Source: Gonatopus flavifemur (Eukaryota; Arthropoda; Insecta; Hymenoptera; Dryinidae). From it: a stretch of 64,000 nt of DNA. The position numbers and the translations under genes were made by a program. The stretch spans positions 29,982,001 to 30,046,000 of the forward strand of contig JAFFJZ010000004.1 in the NCBI GenBank assembly GCA_018340375.1, written 5' to 3'. Positions 35,222-46,363 of the stretch are shown here, piece by piece. How positions within the stretch are numbered: the first letter of the stretch is position 1; each line of letters begins with the position of its first letter. The notes beneath the pieces are model-generated. The model was not told the origin of the DNA. It made no database searches and saw only the letters and a list, made by a program, of their open reading frames with translations.

Positions 35222-36312
35222 CGTCCCCCAGGCCGAGACATACATCGTCATTATTTGGGGGAGTTCATCACGGCAGACCATCGCCGAAGGCATACGCGAC
35301 GACCAACATATCGTGCAGCGGTGCTTTTGTCTTAATATATCGCTGGAAATTCTTGGACGATGTGGATTTCATGTTTGTGTCTGTGGTTCACTTCATGTAG
35401 GGATATAGTTCACTTTGGATATTATTCTTTGAGAATGGCGCGGGGCAACGGTTCATACATCTAACCTACTACGCCGTCGGCACTGTCAAGCATCAGGATA
35501 GTTGTAAGAAAGTTTGTGAATTAGGGTAATGATTAATGAACGCACACCCCATTACCCCCCACAAATTGGTACACCTTGACGTGGTGTGAGGGCACGGCCG
35601 GCTGCCAAGTGCCAATTGTCCCTATATATTGACGTGATGGTCGAACATATGTGTGCTACGTATTACTGTTTCAGCTCAAAATATGACTCGAAGGAGAGGA
35701 ATCCGTCGGCCTTCCGCTCGACGGCTTGACTTGCTGCATGATTGGTGGGGTGGAGTGGTGCCTTCAAACACACAGTCCACATATACTCTGGGAGATTCCA
35801 TCATTCCCGGAGACCGAGCATTCCAGGCGAAAGGGATCGACGTCGAGGTCGTTGCACACCATCAAATGGCAGCCTGCGTGGTAGTTGATCTCTTCGGCCC
35901 GACGAGTAACATACACCCGAACGCTACAAGCGGACCACGGGTAGTGGGGGTTTCCCCTATAAAAGTGAAAGTGCGTCCACGAGTTGCCGTTCCCTTCGCT
36001 CTCGATATAAATACTGGATACCCGCTGGCGAGAGTCCAGTGTATCCAGCAGTCTTCGCAGCCTAACATCTCGCCCGTCAACTTCGTGGCCAAGCTGGCAT
36101 TTTGCTTGCAACCGGAGGAGTTCAAACTTATGCCGACCACCAAACTCGCCTCTCCCTCTGAACCTCCATCGGGGGGCGTGGGCCAGAGCTCCAACCAAAA
36201 CCAAACCAACCAACCAAGCTCCGCCAAACCTGTGTGCACTGACTGACGATCATCGCCGTCTTGTGTGTTCCAGGTGGGTGTCCCCCAGGCCCAGACATAC
36301 ATCGTCATTATT
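35222..36312 (+). mobile_element. R1-like 5' fragment bracketed by 37-bp direct repeats
   Basis: A 37-bp sequence containing AGACATACATCGTCATTATT occurs at about 35222-35259 and again at about 36275-36312 with very few differences. Between them, 35550-35790 is clearly similar to the 5' leader of the R1 element at 53150-53400 (GGTACACCTTGACGTGGTGTG, HDWWG(G/E)VV). The direct repeats look like a target duplication of unusual length. No poly-A tail or 3' end of R1 is visible. Confidence 0.55.
35683..36243 (+). CDS. R1-like leader frame, no recognised product
   Basis: From ATG 35683 the frame reads MTRRRGIRRPSARRLDLLHD and stays open for about 185 residues, ending in a Ser/Gln/Asn-rich tail. The first 40 residues match the start of the R1 element at 53291 (RRLDIIHDWWGE). 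The remainder does not resemble Gag or any family known to me. Long frames also exist on the opposite strand, so coding status is uncertain. Confidence 0.35.
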
Positions 36313-36322
36313 TGGGAGAAAT

Positions 36323-36966
36323 CTAATATTTTTGCGACATCGTTCTCAAAGTTCCTTCAGAATTCGTCAGAGTTTTTTCGGAGTTCATCAGAGATTCTTC
36401 GTTGAAACTTCAGACAGGTGATTATGAATTTATTCCTGAAAAACTGTGGAGGAAGTATGATGAATGTCCATGTTTTCTCCGAGGGCTATGAAAAATATCA
36501 TGAAATATGGGTGATTGTCAGAATTCTCTCGGATCTTTCCCGAGTTTATCAGAGATTTCTGATCGGAAGTTAAGATCGATGATTATGAACTTATTCCCCA
36601 CAAAACTCCGAAAAAATGGGATCAATCCCTGTTTTCCTGGATGGGTAAGCAAAACTGATCGATAGCGAGGAATGTTTAGGTCTTTTTCTGTAACTTCTGA
36701 GTTGAAACCAGCAGCCGGGAATCTAGCAGACGATTGTTCTGACTTTAAATCAAATAACGTCAAATGTCACTCATGTATCATGGTTCTTTCATAGCTTTCG
36801 GAGAAACACGGACATTGATCATATTTTTCCCATAGTTTTATCAGGAATAAATTCATAATGATCAATCTGAAATTTCAATGAAAAGTCTCTGAAAAACGCC
36901 GAAGAAAGTCTGACAAGCTCTGAAAAAACTCTGAGAACGATGTTCCCAAAATATCAGATTTTTCAT
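36323..36966. mobile_element. Foldback MITE, about 200-bp arms
   Basis: Left arm 36323-36520 (ATCGTTCTCA, GAATTTATTCCTGA, GGACATT-like blocks) is complemented in reverse order by 36770-36966 (GGACATTG, TCAGGAATAAATTC, TGAGAACGATG). The centre includes a partly duplicated CAGATTTCTGATCG segment. No gene. Confidence 0.6.
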
Positions 36967-37557
36967 GGAAGTCTCAAAGTTTCTCAGACTTTTGCAGGAG
37001 AGAATCAGAGTTTTGTTGATGGATTGTTGTTTCATCATTGTATTGATATATACCCATCTGTAACCACCATTCTCTATCTGATCGCCGTATAATTTTACGG
37101 ATAATCACTTCATATTCTTGTTTCATATCCTTGTGGAAATCCAAATCCATAACATTCCAGAAGCCACTCAAACAAAATGATTTTCAATTTCGTATTTACT
37201 ACTCCCAAACACCTGATGGAATCATAAAACTGAAACATTGGGATACACTGTTGAAGATTGAGAATCCTACAGGTTTCAATTCAGAAGTGAATTATAAACT
37301 TACGCCAGCTCATGTAAGACCTGAATATTACCCGAAAATAAATGTCGCAATGAGATTTCAATCTTTTGGTGTCTCGGATGCAATGAAATTATATGAAAAT
37401 GAAGATGCGGATTCGAAAGGCTCCACGGATACTCAAACTTTCTGCTGTAGGATGAAGAACTTGATCGCTGCAATAAATTCGCGTACTCAGAAGGGTGCTT
37501 TAAAGATTCAAAATGGAGCTTATAAATTGGATCATCATTTTAATGGGTTTGTGAATA

Positions 37558-38819
37558 TGACTCCACCCTTTTTCGTTGAAATAAAACACATTTGCTTGTT
37601 TAGAAAATTGAAGAACAGTTTATTCAAAGTATGCCCCATCTGCAGCTACAACTTCTGCCCATCTTTCAGGTAATTCATATATTCCTTGCCTGAAGAAATC
37701 CTGATCTTTTGAGCTGATTCAATTATTGAGGCAGATTTTGATACTTTCGTATCTAGCGAACCGTTCTCCTGTAAGATCTGAATGCATTTTCCGAAATCAG
37801 TGGTAATTCGACGGAGCTATGTCTGGTGAATATGACGGGTGGAAAGGACTCCCCAGTTCTGTCCATCTAGATATTTTCCCATGACTTGTGTGGTGTGCCG
37901 TTTGGCATTGTCATGTTGCAGAATCAATTGACTGTGCCTATTCATCCATTCTGGTCGTGTTTTTTCTATGACTTGCTTTAATACCATCAGTTGTCGTCGG
38001 TAAAGTTCTCCATTATTAGTTTGAGAGGGTTCGAGCAACTCATAATATACAAAACCTCTCTGATCCCACCAAATGCAGAGCGTAACCTTGGCACAGTGGA
38101 TATTTGTGTTCGACTGTGATGGGCCCGGTTCACCTGGTTTCACACAAGATTTTTGGCGTTTTAGATTCTCATAGTATATCTATTTTTCATTTCCTGTGAC
38201 TATTCGATGCAGAAATCTTTCTCGTTGTTGTCTTTGAAACGTTATTTCACAAATTGTTTTTCGACATTCCATGTCTCTTTCTCTCAATTCATGTGGGACC
38301 CAGTTATTGAGTTTTTGAACCATTCCCATTGCTTTTACACGCTTCGCAACAGTTGATCGTTCAACATTCAATGCTGCAGCCAGTTCTGCTTGAGTCTGGC
38401 AAGAATCCACTGTCAATGATGCTTCCAAATCAGCATCTTCAGAATTTTTTGGTGGTTTTCTGGAATCTTTGTTCTTAGTGCCAAAATCATTATTTTGAAA
38501 TCATTGGAACCATTCCTTGCAAGTTGTATTAGATGGAGCATGCTCACGCTCACCATAAATCTCCACAAGCAAACGACACGTTTCCGCTGCACTTTTCTCT
38601 GCAATAAAATAGGATAACAACATTTCCCGCAAATGATGTTCACTTGGAACGAGAACCGACATGTTCAAGGAGGTAAAAATTTGTTGCTCACAAACCAAAC
38701 CAAATGTCGCGTAGTGCGTTTGATAGCTGACAAAAAGTACTATCGAATACAAGTGTTACTATCTATTAATACAAGTGAGCAATATTACCAACGACATGTG
38801 TGAGGATAGGGCGAAGTCA
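37558..38819 (-). mobile_element. Mariner element B in a P-element intron
   Basis: Terminal repeats TGACTCCACCC (left) and GGGCGAAGTCA (right) are flanked by TA on both sides, giving a 1262-bp element of standard mariner length. The reconstructed target TGTGAATATTCACA is itself a palindrome. Alternatively the outer bases belong to longer terminal repeats. Confidence 0.7.
37620..38662 (-). pseudogene. Mariner transposase B
   Basis: The frame runs from MSVLVPSEHHLRE (38662) to LPERW...YFE (37620), so it is full length. Motifs are SAAETCRLLVEIYGE, SCQTQAELAAALNV, WVPHELRERD, LCIWWDQRGFVYYELL and LILQHDNAKRH. The first catalytic site reads VTGNEK followed by stop (family VTGDEKW), losing Asp and Trp. 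Further breaks lie near 38500, 38150 and 37817. The second Asp (QHDN) is present. Clearly inactive. Confidence 0.8.
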
Positions 38820-40329
38820 TATTCACACACCCAATAATCTATAGCTCAATCCTGTGAATCAAGACGTCTAAATTGGAATAAATTTTTCCAATTTGATAAA
38901 CATATGTCCATGTCTTCACACTTCTCGTAGATATATGAAGTCAGAAACGAGTGATGAGTACTTCCCCCACATTCTCAATCAGTCCGCACTTTGACAGAAA
39001 CTGCACTGCCAATGAAATATCCAAGGTTTTTTTGAATTGTTTCAATGAATTTTGATTCACAGGATAGTTTGGGATATCCGTCGAGGTCATCTCTTTCATT
39101 GGACCATTTTATATTATGAGTTAAAACATATCTTATTGTTAATTGACAATTCAAGAATTTTCATTTTATCTACAGAATTGGGGAAAAGAAGCTACCAGAC
39201 TTAATTTTGCCTTCATGTCCAAATCTACTTGTAAAGGTTTGATGATTTCTTTACAGGGCACATTGGACATTTGCAAATATCTCATATCGTGTTGTGGTTT
39301 CAATTATGTAACGGCTGCGAGATTGAACCAAAATGCATTAGAGGTTTGTTTGAATATTCATAAAACATGGAAGAATTGATCAAATATAATGGTTTCATTA
39401 CTTGCAAATCATTTTGGCGAACTACATTTTCTTGAAACCAGGAACAATATATTTATCAACATTTGTTTTCAGCGTTTCTTTGGCATTATGCAAAATGTTT
39501 GTGGCCAAAATTACCATCCCAATAGTGCCCTGTTTATACAAATGTATAGACTCATAGCTACTTATTCTTTGATAAAACCGCTCAAAGGGAGTAAGATTCA
39601 GAGCACCAACATATTATTGACTCTGTTGAATATCACTGACATCCCAGATAATGAAGGAAGAGACAGTGAATGGCACGCTCAACTGGTTACGATACTTGAG
39701 AAAGGTGGAAACATGAGTATACCGCCACCAGCGATCTCTACATTACAAGAACACGATTATTTTCGAGAAGAAAAATCCCAAATACTGGACGTTACAGAAG
39801 ATCATGATTATTACGTACACACCACTTCTGATTATATTTTGGCCTACATTGTGGGCTATATTGTAGAAAAAGTAATAGATTTGTAAATTTCAGAAACCAT
39901 ACTAATAATAAGAACAAGGTTTCCGATGATTGTATGGAAACTTTAAAACTAACATTACCTGACATTGAAGGCATCCCTGAACATTACAGGCTAATTGCTA
40001 TCAAAAGTGAAGGATATCTTACATAGACTTCTGAACAATTATTCAGTTTTATCTAAGAATGTGAAAAGTTATTCACTCATTGTTCGGATCCAATTTATTC
40101 ATGAGCAATTCAATCAAATAGAAAATTTGGAACAAGAAACAACCGAAGAAGAATGAAAGGTGGCTATATTATACACGTTGTGAAATGGAACTGTTCTGTC
40201 TCAAAAAACATCATTACTTGTTCTGTTTGATGAACAAGTTGTTGATAAGAGAGGAAAAACGGGTATGTCCACCTCGCCCAGTGCTGCACAGCCGTGGATA
40301 GGTCCGCCCTCTGTTATAGGCGCGGAGGG

Positions 40330-40950
40330 GTAGAGCACAAAGCTGAGAGTGCACCACCACACTGGAGTGCATACTCTGCGTGAAGAAGGGGGTAGAGTCT
40401 GTTCGACTGGCCCACGCTCCCGGCACCAGGGAGTGTGCAGTCTCCAAGGAGGTCTTGGAGCGGGAAAGACAGAAGTCGCGTTCAACGTCCTTCAGGGAAG
40501 CTTCAATGACAGCCTGGTGGCGGACAATCTCCTACTCCAGATGGTGCGAGAGAGAAACGCTGACCTGGTGGCGATCAGCGAGCAGTACGGGACTGAGAAT
40601 CACCGGATTGGTACCGGGACCTGCTCGGCACTGCTGCCATATGGGTGCTCAATCGCAGGAGGTGCTTGTTCGGAGGCATGGCGCGGGCGAGGGCTTTGTC
40701 TGGGTTGAGTGTGGAGATATAGTAGTTTCCAGTTGCTATCTCTCCCCAAACGACCGTATGGCGGGCTCTTGACGGGAAGTCGATGCTCTGGAGGAGGCGA
40801 TCCTCAACGCAACAACGAGTGATTGTCGTTGGGGATTTCAATTCTAGAGTGGTGAAATGGGGCATAAGCTGTTAACTCCGTAGGGAAATATATCCTGGGA
40901 ATGACGGCTAGGACAGGAATGGTAGCCCTGAACATTGGTGACGTTACGAC
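40330..40950 (+). pseudogene. R1-type non-LTR endonuclease fragment
   Basis: Frame pieces read FNVLQGSFNDSLVADNLLLQ, ERNADLVAISEQY, GFVWVECGDIVVSSCYLSPN and MTARTGMVALNIGDVTTF. This is the APE endonuclease of R1/LOA-type LINEs, with the order and spacing of the N-terminal half of ORF2. It has at least two frameshifts and both ends are missing. Its right end is cut by the BEL LTR near 40950. GC content is well above neighbouring DNA. Confidence 0.7.
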
Positions 40951-41450
40951 ATTTGTAAAATAAATTCACTCGGATTTCATTTTCATGGACTTTATTGTTA
41001 ATCTTACGAACAGGCGTGAGCGACTGACTCTTAGCAACGAGCACGGCCTCTAAGCGTACGACGAAGGTACATGAGAAAAAACGAATATGTCCGAATCGAC
41101 AGGATCGTATCATTAGAATTCATACCCGGATAACATAACAAACGCCAACACAAACTCGCGTACATCGCCCGCCTTGGAAAACGGAAATTTTGCGAAATAT
41201 CAATAAACAAAAATTGTTTCACAAATCGCACTTACATACATGACATGAATGAAATTAGGATCGTTACAATAATACATTGAAATTGAATTGAAAATCATTA
41301 GAGAATTCAAACAATTAATTGTGACAATGAATTGATGAATAATAATACAAGCATGAATAGAAGCATTTTTAAATAACATTTAGATCAATTCATAGATGAC
41401 ATCACTGCGGCAATAACAAAATATCAGTATTGTTCACCATACATCCGCCA
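40951..41450 (-). repeat. Probable BEL 3' LTR region
   Basis: It lies between the last coding domain and the R1 fragment. The plus-strand left boundary TGTAAAATAA is set by loss of R1 similarity. The other boundary (about 41395-41450) is uncertain because no second LTR was found. Confidence 0.4.
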
Positions 41451-41579
41451 TGAGGATTCCTTGTTTCCTCAAGCCTTATATCATCGTCTTGTTTCCTTTA
41501 CAATGAAAGATATGAATGAAAGAGAAAAAAGGTGAATTACAGTAATCATAAATTAAAGCAATATAACATAGGAAATATT

Positions 41580-42099
41580 TTAAGAATCCAGTGGCAACAC
41601 TGACAATTTGGATAAAGGGCGAGTAATATTACCCCTAGTAGTTTTCACATCGGCAGATCTCAGTCTACCATCACTACTAGTGTGCACTGAAACAATACGT
41701 CCCAATAACCATTGCGCTGAGGCCGAGCCAGGTTGTCGTATCAATACCATCTGACCGTTCTCCAATTGATCACCTTGTCCGATCATCCATTTAGTTTTAC
41801 TTTGCAACTGACAGAGGTACTCACTACTCCACCTCTTCCAGAAGTCTTGCTTGAGTCGCTCAACATATTGCCATCTTGATAGCCTATTAATTTTTATTTC
41901 AGATAGACTAGGTTGAGGCAAGCTATTCAAGGCATCACCTATTAAAAAATGACCAGGTGTTAAGCACTGTAAGTCGTTACGATCATTAGATAATGGTTGT
42001 TATAGGTCGAGAATTCAACACCGATTCAATCTCGCAGAGGATGGTCGTCATTTATTCAAAGCTCAACGAAGCTTCACCAATTATACGTTTCATATGAAA
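41580..42099 (-). pseudogene. BEL integrase C-terminal region (shifted frame)
   Basis: A shift near 42099 separates this from the main pol frame. The part from 41580 to 41930 reads INRLSRWQYVERLKQDFWKRW and PLSKLSVLPLDS, the C-terminal integrase extension (DUF5641-like) of BEL elements. In between, the translated sequence shows the expected LNSRPITPLS-type segment in another frame. Confidence 0.7.
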
Positions 42100-44895
42100 T
42101 TATGTTGACTTTATAGCGGCCTCCCACAGGCCTCCAAAATGGGGGGCATTAGGTGGTATGAAGCGCCAGTCAATACGCGAATTAACAAATATCTCGTTCA
42201 ATTTGTTCTGAGTTTGTTCTTGTTGAAACAATTCATGCAATTCGCTTGGTTCACGACACGCGCCGACGGAGTTCGTGCCATTATCTGTGTATACGCATAA
42301 AACCTTTCCGCGTCTGGCTGTGAATCTTTTAAATGCGGCAATAAAGGATTCGGAAGATAAATCGCTTACCAGTTCAATATGAACTGCTCGCATCGCAAAG
42401 CAAACGAAAACCGAGATATAACCCTTCGTCACTTTAGCGTTCTTTCGTTTGCCTTTCTTCATCAAAAATGGACCGCCAAAATCTATCCCACAATGTGAGA
42501 ATGGTCGAGACGGTTCAATACGAGGTCTTGGTAAGTCGCTCATAACCGTTTCAGATATAATCGGATTATCTTTGAAACAGGTCACACAATTTCTGATAAT
42601 TTTTTTAGTCGTATTTCTGACCGATATTGGCCAAAATTGACGTCTAACTGCACAGATAGTTGCCAGAGTTCCCGCGTGGAGGTTACGTATATGCTCATGT
42701 CTGATGATTAATATAGTGAACGGATGATCTTTCGGTAGCCATATCGGATGTCGAGCATCATACGACAGATTAGCACGCTTCAGCCTACCACCGACGCGTA
42801 AAACTCCATATCCATCTAAAAATGGGGACAAGGGCAATATACTACTTCTCGGACCTAATGGTTTGGAATTCTCGAGTAAAGCTATTTCTTCGTGAAATGA
42901 TACGCCCTGTACATATTTACAGATAAATAATAATGAGTCCTGTATTTCTGTTGGAAATAAAAATGATTTACAAGCTCTATCAATCATTGTATTTTTCTCG
43001 TTTTTGCAGTTTGCTATGAATGGACGAATAAAAGATAATACACGCAATAACTTATTGAGACTAGAATATTTACCAATCAACTCGTCAATTAAGGTGGGTT
43101 TCTGAACATTCGTCTTTGTTAAATGAACCTTCAGCTGTTCAGGCATATCTTCTATTGAAATATTAGTAGCAGAAATGGGCCATTCAGAATCGTGATGTTC
43201 CAACCATTTTGGGGCGTTCCACCAAAGATCGGAATTCATCAAATCACTAGGCATAGAACCACGAGAAATAATGTCTGCGGGATTGAAATTAGTATCTATA
43301 TGAAACCAGTCGTCAATGTTAGTCAATCTCTGTATTTCTCCGACGCGGTTAGCTACAAATGTTGCCCATGTTCGTGATGATGATTTAATCCATCCTAAAA
43401 CGATCATTGAATCTGACCATAAAAATATTCGAATACCTTTGTAATTGTTATTGTGGACGATTTTATTAGTTAGTTGTTCTAAAAGTAAGGCTGCGCAAAG
43501 TTCAAGGCGTGGTAGTGGAATCGCTTTAATCGGTGCAATTCGCGATTTCGACGCTAATAATGTGGTTTTGTAATTACCAGTGATATCTTCACATCGCACA
43601 TAGCAACAGGCACCGTAAGCTAATTGGCTTGCATCCGAAGAGCCATGTATTTGGATATCTTCGATGTTCTGACTATACAGTACTAGTCTGGGAATTTTCA
43701 ATTTTTCCAACTCCGGCAATTGGGACCGCGAATCTTGCCACTGAGTGTGGATACGAACGGGTACGGACGAGTCCCAATCGAGCTGTAATTTCCATAGCTC
43801 TTGTATGAGCAATTTAGCCGTCGTCAATACGGGCCCGAGGAGACCTAGGGGGTCAAATAATCTGGATAATTCAGACAACATTCTCCTCTTAGTGTAAGGA
43901 GCATTCGATTGATCTAACTGTACCTCGAAACGAAATGAATCGTCACAAGGGTTCCATTGGATGCCCAAAATTCGTGAATTAAGGTCTTTATCAAAGGTGG
44001 TTATATTTTGCGAAATATTTGGCAGATCCGTCAGTAACGAGGGCTGGTTTGAAGACCATTCATCTAGAGTGAAATGTCCAGAATCTAATATACGTAGGGT
44101 TTCGTCTCGTCTGATTGTAGCCTCAGCAAGCGAATTCGCACCTGTGAGAAGATCATCCATGTAGAAATCGTTCATAATCGCGTCAGCACCCGAAGGAAAT
44201 CGATCTTTTTCGGATTCTGCTAAGTACTTGAGACAACGGGTTGCCAAATATGACGCTGAAGATGTCCCGTATGTAACAGTTTGTAATTCATAAATTTGAA
44301 CTGATTGATTAGAATTATAACGCCAATATATACGTTGTAACGATCTCTGAGATGGGTGAATGAGTATCTGTCGATACATTTCACGAATATCGGCAGTAAA
44401 CACGTACGAAAACGTACGGAACTGTGCAATCAATGAAAATAGGTCACGTTGAATAACCGGACCCACCAATAAAGCGTCATTTAAGGACACTCCAGTGTTA
44501 GTTTTACACGAGGCATCGAACACTACTCTTAACTGAGTGGATAAACTGGATTCTTTCAGCACACAATGGTGAGGAAGATAGAAACACTTGCGTGATGAAT
44601 CGTTTGAAGAATCTTCGACGAGCTTTATATGACCTAAAGACTCGTATTCGCTCATGAAATTGGAATAGTTAGAATATAATTTTTCGTCCCGCATTAATCG
44701 TCTTTCCAAATTATAAAATCTTTTTAACGCTATGTCTCTAGATTCACCCAAATTCTGCAAATTCTCACTATCAGATGGGTATTTTACTATTAAACGACCC
44801 TCCTCATCCCTGTCCACATTATTCAAAAAATGTTTCTCGCATTTCCTCTCGACACTCGTTAAAACACTTGAGATGTGCAATCTTCCAATTGCCAA
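42100..44895 (-). CDS. BEL/Pao RT-RNase H-integrase polyprotein
   Basis: The frame has 931 codons with no stop. RT spans about residues 90-260, with VVFDAS, TADIREMYRQI and the catalytic FYMDD at 244-248. RNase H follows (HGSSDASQLAYGA, LWSDSMIVLGWI, FNPADIISRG). The integrase has a zinc-binding H/C region (IIRHEHIRNLHAG, CVTCFKDNP), GIDFGGPF as first Asp, YTDNGTNSVGA as second and FGGLWEA as third acidic residue. It overlaps the upstream protease frame by 37 bp, implying frameshifted expression or a lesion. RT and integrase motifs are all intact, so only a few breaks separate it from a complete element. Confidence 0.85.
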   Translation of the reverse strand: MAIGRLHISSVLTSVERKCEKHFLNNVDRDEEGRLIVKYPSDSENLQNLGESRDIALKRFYNLERRLMRDEKLYSNYSNFMSEYESLGHIKLVEDSSNDSSRKCFYLPHHCVLKESSLSTQLRVVFDASCKTNTGVSLNDALLVGPVIQRDLFSLIAQFRTFSYVFTADIREMYRQILIHPSQRSLQRIYWRYNSNQSVQIYELQTVTYGTSSASYLATRCLKYLAESEKDRFPSGADAIMNDFYMDDLLTGANSLAEATIRRDETLRILDSGHFTLDEWSSNQPSLLTDLPNISQNITTFDKDLNSRILGIQWNPCDDSFRFEVQLDQSNAPYTKRRMLSELSRLFDPLGLLGPVLTTAKLLIQELWKLQLDWDSSVPVRIHTQWQDSRSQLPELEKLKIPRLVLYSQNIEDIQIHGSSDASQLAYGACCYVRCEDITGNYKTTLLASKSRIAPIKAIPLPRLELCAALLLEQLTNKIVHNNNYKGIRIFLWSDSMIVLGWIKSSSRTWATFVANRVGEIQRLTNIDDWFHIDTNFNPADIISRGSMPSDLMNSDLWWNAPKWLEHHDSEWPISATNISIEDMPEQLKVHLTKTNVQKPTLIDELIGKYSSLNKLLRVLSFIRPFIANCKNEKNTMIDRACKSFLFPTEIQDSLLFICKYVQGVSFHEEIALLENSKPLGPRSSILPLSPFLDGYGVLRVGGRLKRANLSYDARHPIWLPKDHPFTILIIRHEHIRNLHAGTLATICAVRRQFWPISVRNTTKKIIRNCVTCFKDNPIISETVMSDLPRPRIEPSRPFSHCGIDFGGPFLMKKGKRKNAKVTKGYISVFVCFAMRAVHIELVSDLSSESFIAAFKRFTARRGKVLCVYTDNGTNSVGACREPSELHELFQQEQTQNKLNEIFVNSRIDWRFIPPNAPHFGGLWEAAIKST

Positions 44896-45464
44896 AATCG
44901 AGTGAGCAAATTCTCGGTTTCGTCTACTTTGTTAAATGAACAAAGATTATTAGTCATTGAACGATTAATATGAGTATTTGGTGTGGAGCCCACGATTATC
45001 CAACCAAAATGGGTTTTTTGAATAACGGGTTTACACGCTGCTTGTTTGATTTGCCCTATGCATAGAATTTCCCGAAATAGCCCTACTCCCAACAACATAT
45101 CTATTTTGTTCGGAATATGAAATTGTGGGTCAGCTAATAAGATATTTTCAGGGATGTCGAGGGCTGATCTGTTAATTGAAATCGATGGAATGAGGTCCGT
45201 AATTTTGTCCGTCACAATACATTCAATGTCGGTTTTGAATGCATTGTAACGAGACTGTATCTGAACGTTGACGACTTGAGTGGATTTTGTGACTAACTCA
45301 TTGATTTCAGTTATGGATATTTCCCTATGACGACAATTGAGCCCTAATTCAGATGCGAGTTCTCGGGTTATTAGATTTGCTTGAGATCCGTTGTCAAGTA
45401 AAACGCGACATTGTCTTTTATTCCCCGAACGATCGCTAATATCAACTACCGCATTAGAAAGCAT
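44859..45464 (-). CDS. BEL aspartic protease region
   Basis: The frame reads NKRQCRVLLDNGSQANLITR, where DNGS is the active-site variant typical of BEL proteases, then IPNKIDMLLGVGLFREIL and KTHFGWIIVG. It starts just after the second Gag frame (stop at 45474) and overlaps RT. The separation from Gag by a stop and from RT by a frame change suggests accumulated lesions or programmed shifts. Confidence 0.75.
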   Translation of the reverse strand: MLSNAVVDISDRSGNKRQCRVLLDNGSQANLITRELASELGLNCRHREISITEINELVTKSTQVVNVQIQSRYNAFKTDIECIVTDKITDLIPSISINRSALDIPENILLADPQFHIPNKIDMLLGVGLFREILCIGQIKQAACKPVIQKTHFGWIIVGSTPNTHINRSMTNNLCSFNKVDETENLLTRFWQLEDCTSQVF

Positions 45465-45473
45465 GATACAATT

Positions 45474-46205
45474 TTACTCATTAGTAATAGAATTGTGAGT
45501 CATAACGGTAGAAGAACTGGCAACATTAGTCTCAGAATTGCCTTCCGGTTGTACGTTTGTTTTGGCCTGTTGGTTCTCATTATTATTATGAAACAGAGTG
45601 TTATGCCTTTTTTTACAGATTTTACACGTACCTGACGGACAATCATACGCAGTATGATCATTGGATTTCAAACAGTTGATACAAAATTTTCGATGTTTTA
45701 TTTCATCCAACCGACGACTTACGGGCAATTTTGCAAATTCTTTACATGTGTAAATGGGATGAGGACCGTTACAAAAAATACGTTTTTTATTATCCACCGT
45801 TACTGCACACGATATAGTTAATTCACGCGATGCATTATTATTAAACGTTTTAACCTTAGAATTTTGCGTATCGTCCCGTTCATAAACCACTTCTAGCATT
45901 TGGTATTTATGAGATAAGAAATTTATGAATTCATCGTATTTCGGTAATGCCTCTCCACTCGAGGAATCTTCCCAATCGCGAAGCGTAACTATATCTAACT
46001 TTTCACTCAATATCTCAATCAACAAATCATCCCATTCATTTGTCGAACGACCAAGAGCCTTCAACGCCTGCAAATGTTCAGTCGCGGTATTTACAAGTTG
46101 TTCTAATTCAACGTAATTTTCGCGTTTCATTGATGGAATGTTTCGAATAGCTCGAATATGCGATTTTACGATTATTCGTGGCTGGTGAAATTTTTTCTTG
46201 AGCAT
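45474..46205 (-). CDS. BEL Gag C-terminal part with zinc knuckles
   Basis: The frame shows the BEL Gag core (ALKALGRSTNEWDDLLIEIL, SLKY-type YDEFINFLSHKY) and a knuckle region HRKFCINCLKSNDHTAYDC then CKICKKRHNTLFH. A break near 46205-46364 separates it from the N-terminal Gag part. Gag would form the capsid and bind RNA. Confidence 0.75.
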   Translation of the reverse strand: MLKKKFHQPRIIVKSHIRAIRNIPSMKRENYVELEQLVNTATEHLQALKALGRSTNEWDDLLIEILSEKLDIVTLRDWEDSSSGEALPKYDEFINFLSHKYQMLEVVYERDDTQNSKVKTFNNNASRELTISCAVTVDNKKRIFCNGPHPIYTCKEFAKLPVSRRLDEIKHRKFCINCLKSNDHTAYDCPSGTCKICKKRHNTLFHNNNENQQAKTNVQPEGNSETNVASSSTVMTHNSITNE

Positions 46206-46363
46206 CCCATGCCTCCTTGAAATTTCCCTGCTGTTAACTGTAATGAATTGATTGTATCGGAGGCCTCTCCCAATAAAGAAGATTTTGAATATTGAAAACG
46301 TTCGATATCATTGAATGTATTATTGTTCACAATACTCGTTTCAAATATTTGAGAAAACGGTAT

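Larger units (their letters stand above)
37140..39890 (+). pseudogene. P-element-like (THAP9-type) transposase, C-terminal exons
   Basis: Three exon-like blocks match the P/THAP9 transposase catalytic region: about 37161-37547 (PDGIIKLKHWDTLL, LTPAHVRPEYYPKINVAMRF, SDAMKLYENED), 39173-39343 (acceptor CTACAG; ICKYLISCCGFNYV, LNQNALE; donor GTTTGT) and 39473-39887 (acceptor TTTTCAG; RFFGIMQNVCGQNYHPN, YSLIKPLKGS, YILAYIVGYIVEK). Exons 2 and 3 join in phase. The N-terminal THAP domain is not visible upstream, and the 3' part after 39890 degrades. A mariner occupies the first intron. No P terminal repeats were identified. Confidence 0.7.

Noticed and set aside
35222..36312. Direct repeats as LTRs of a tiny retrotransposon
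   Set aside because: At 37 bp they are too short for LTRs, lack TG/CA structure, and the interior is R1 leader sequence.
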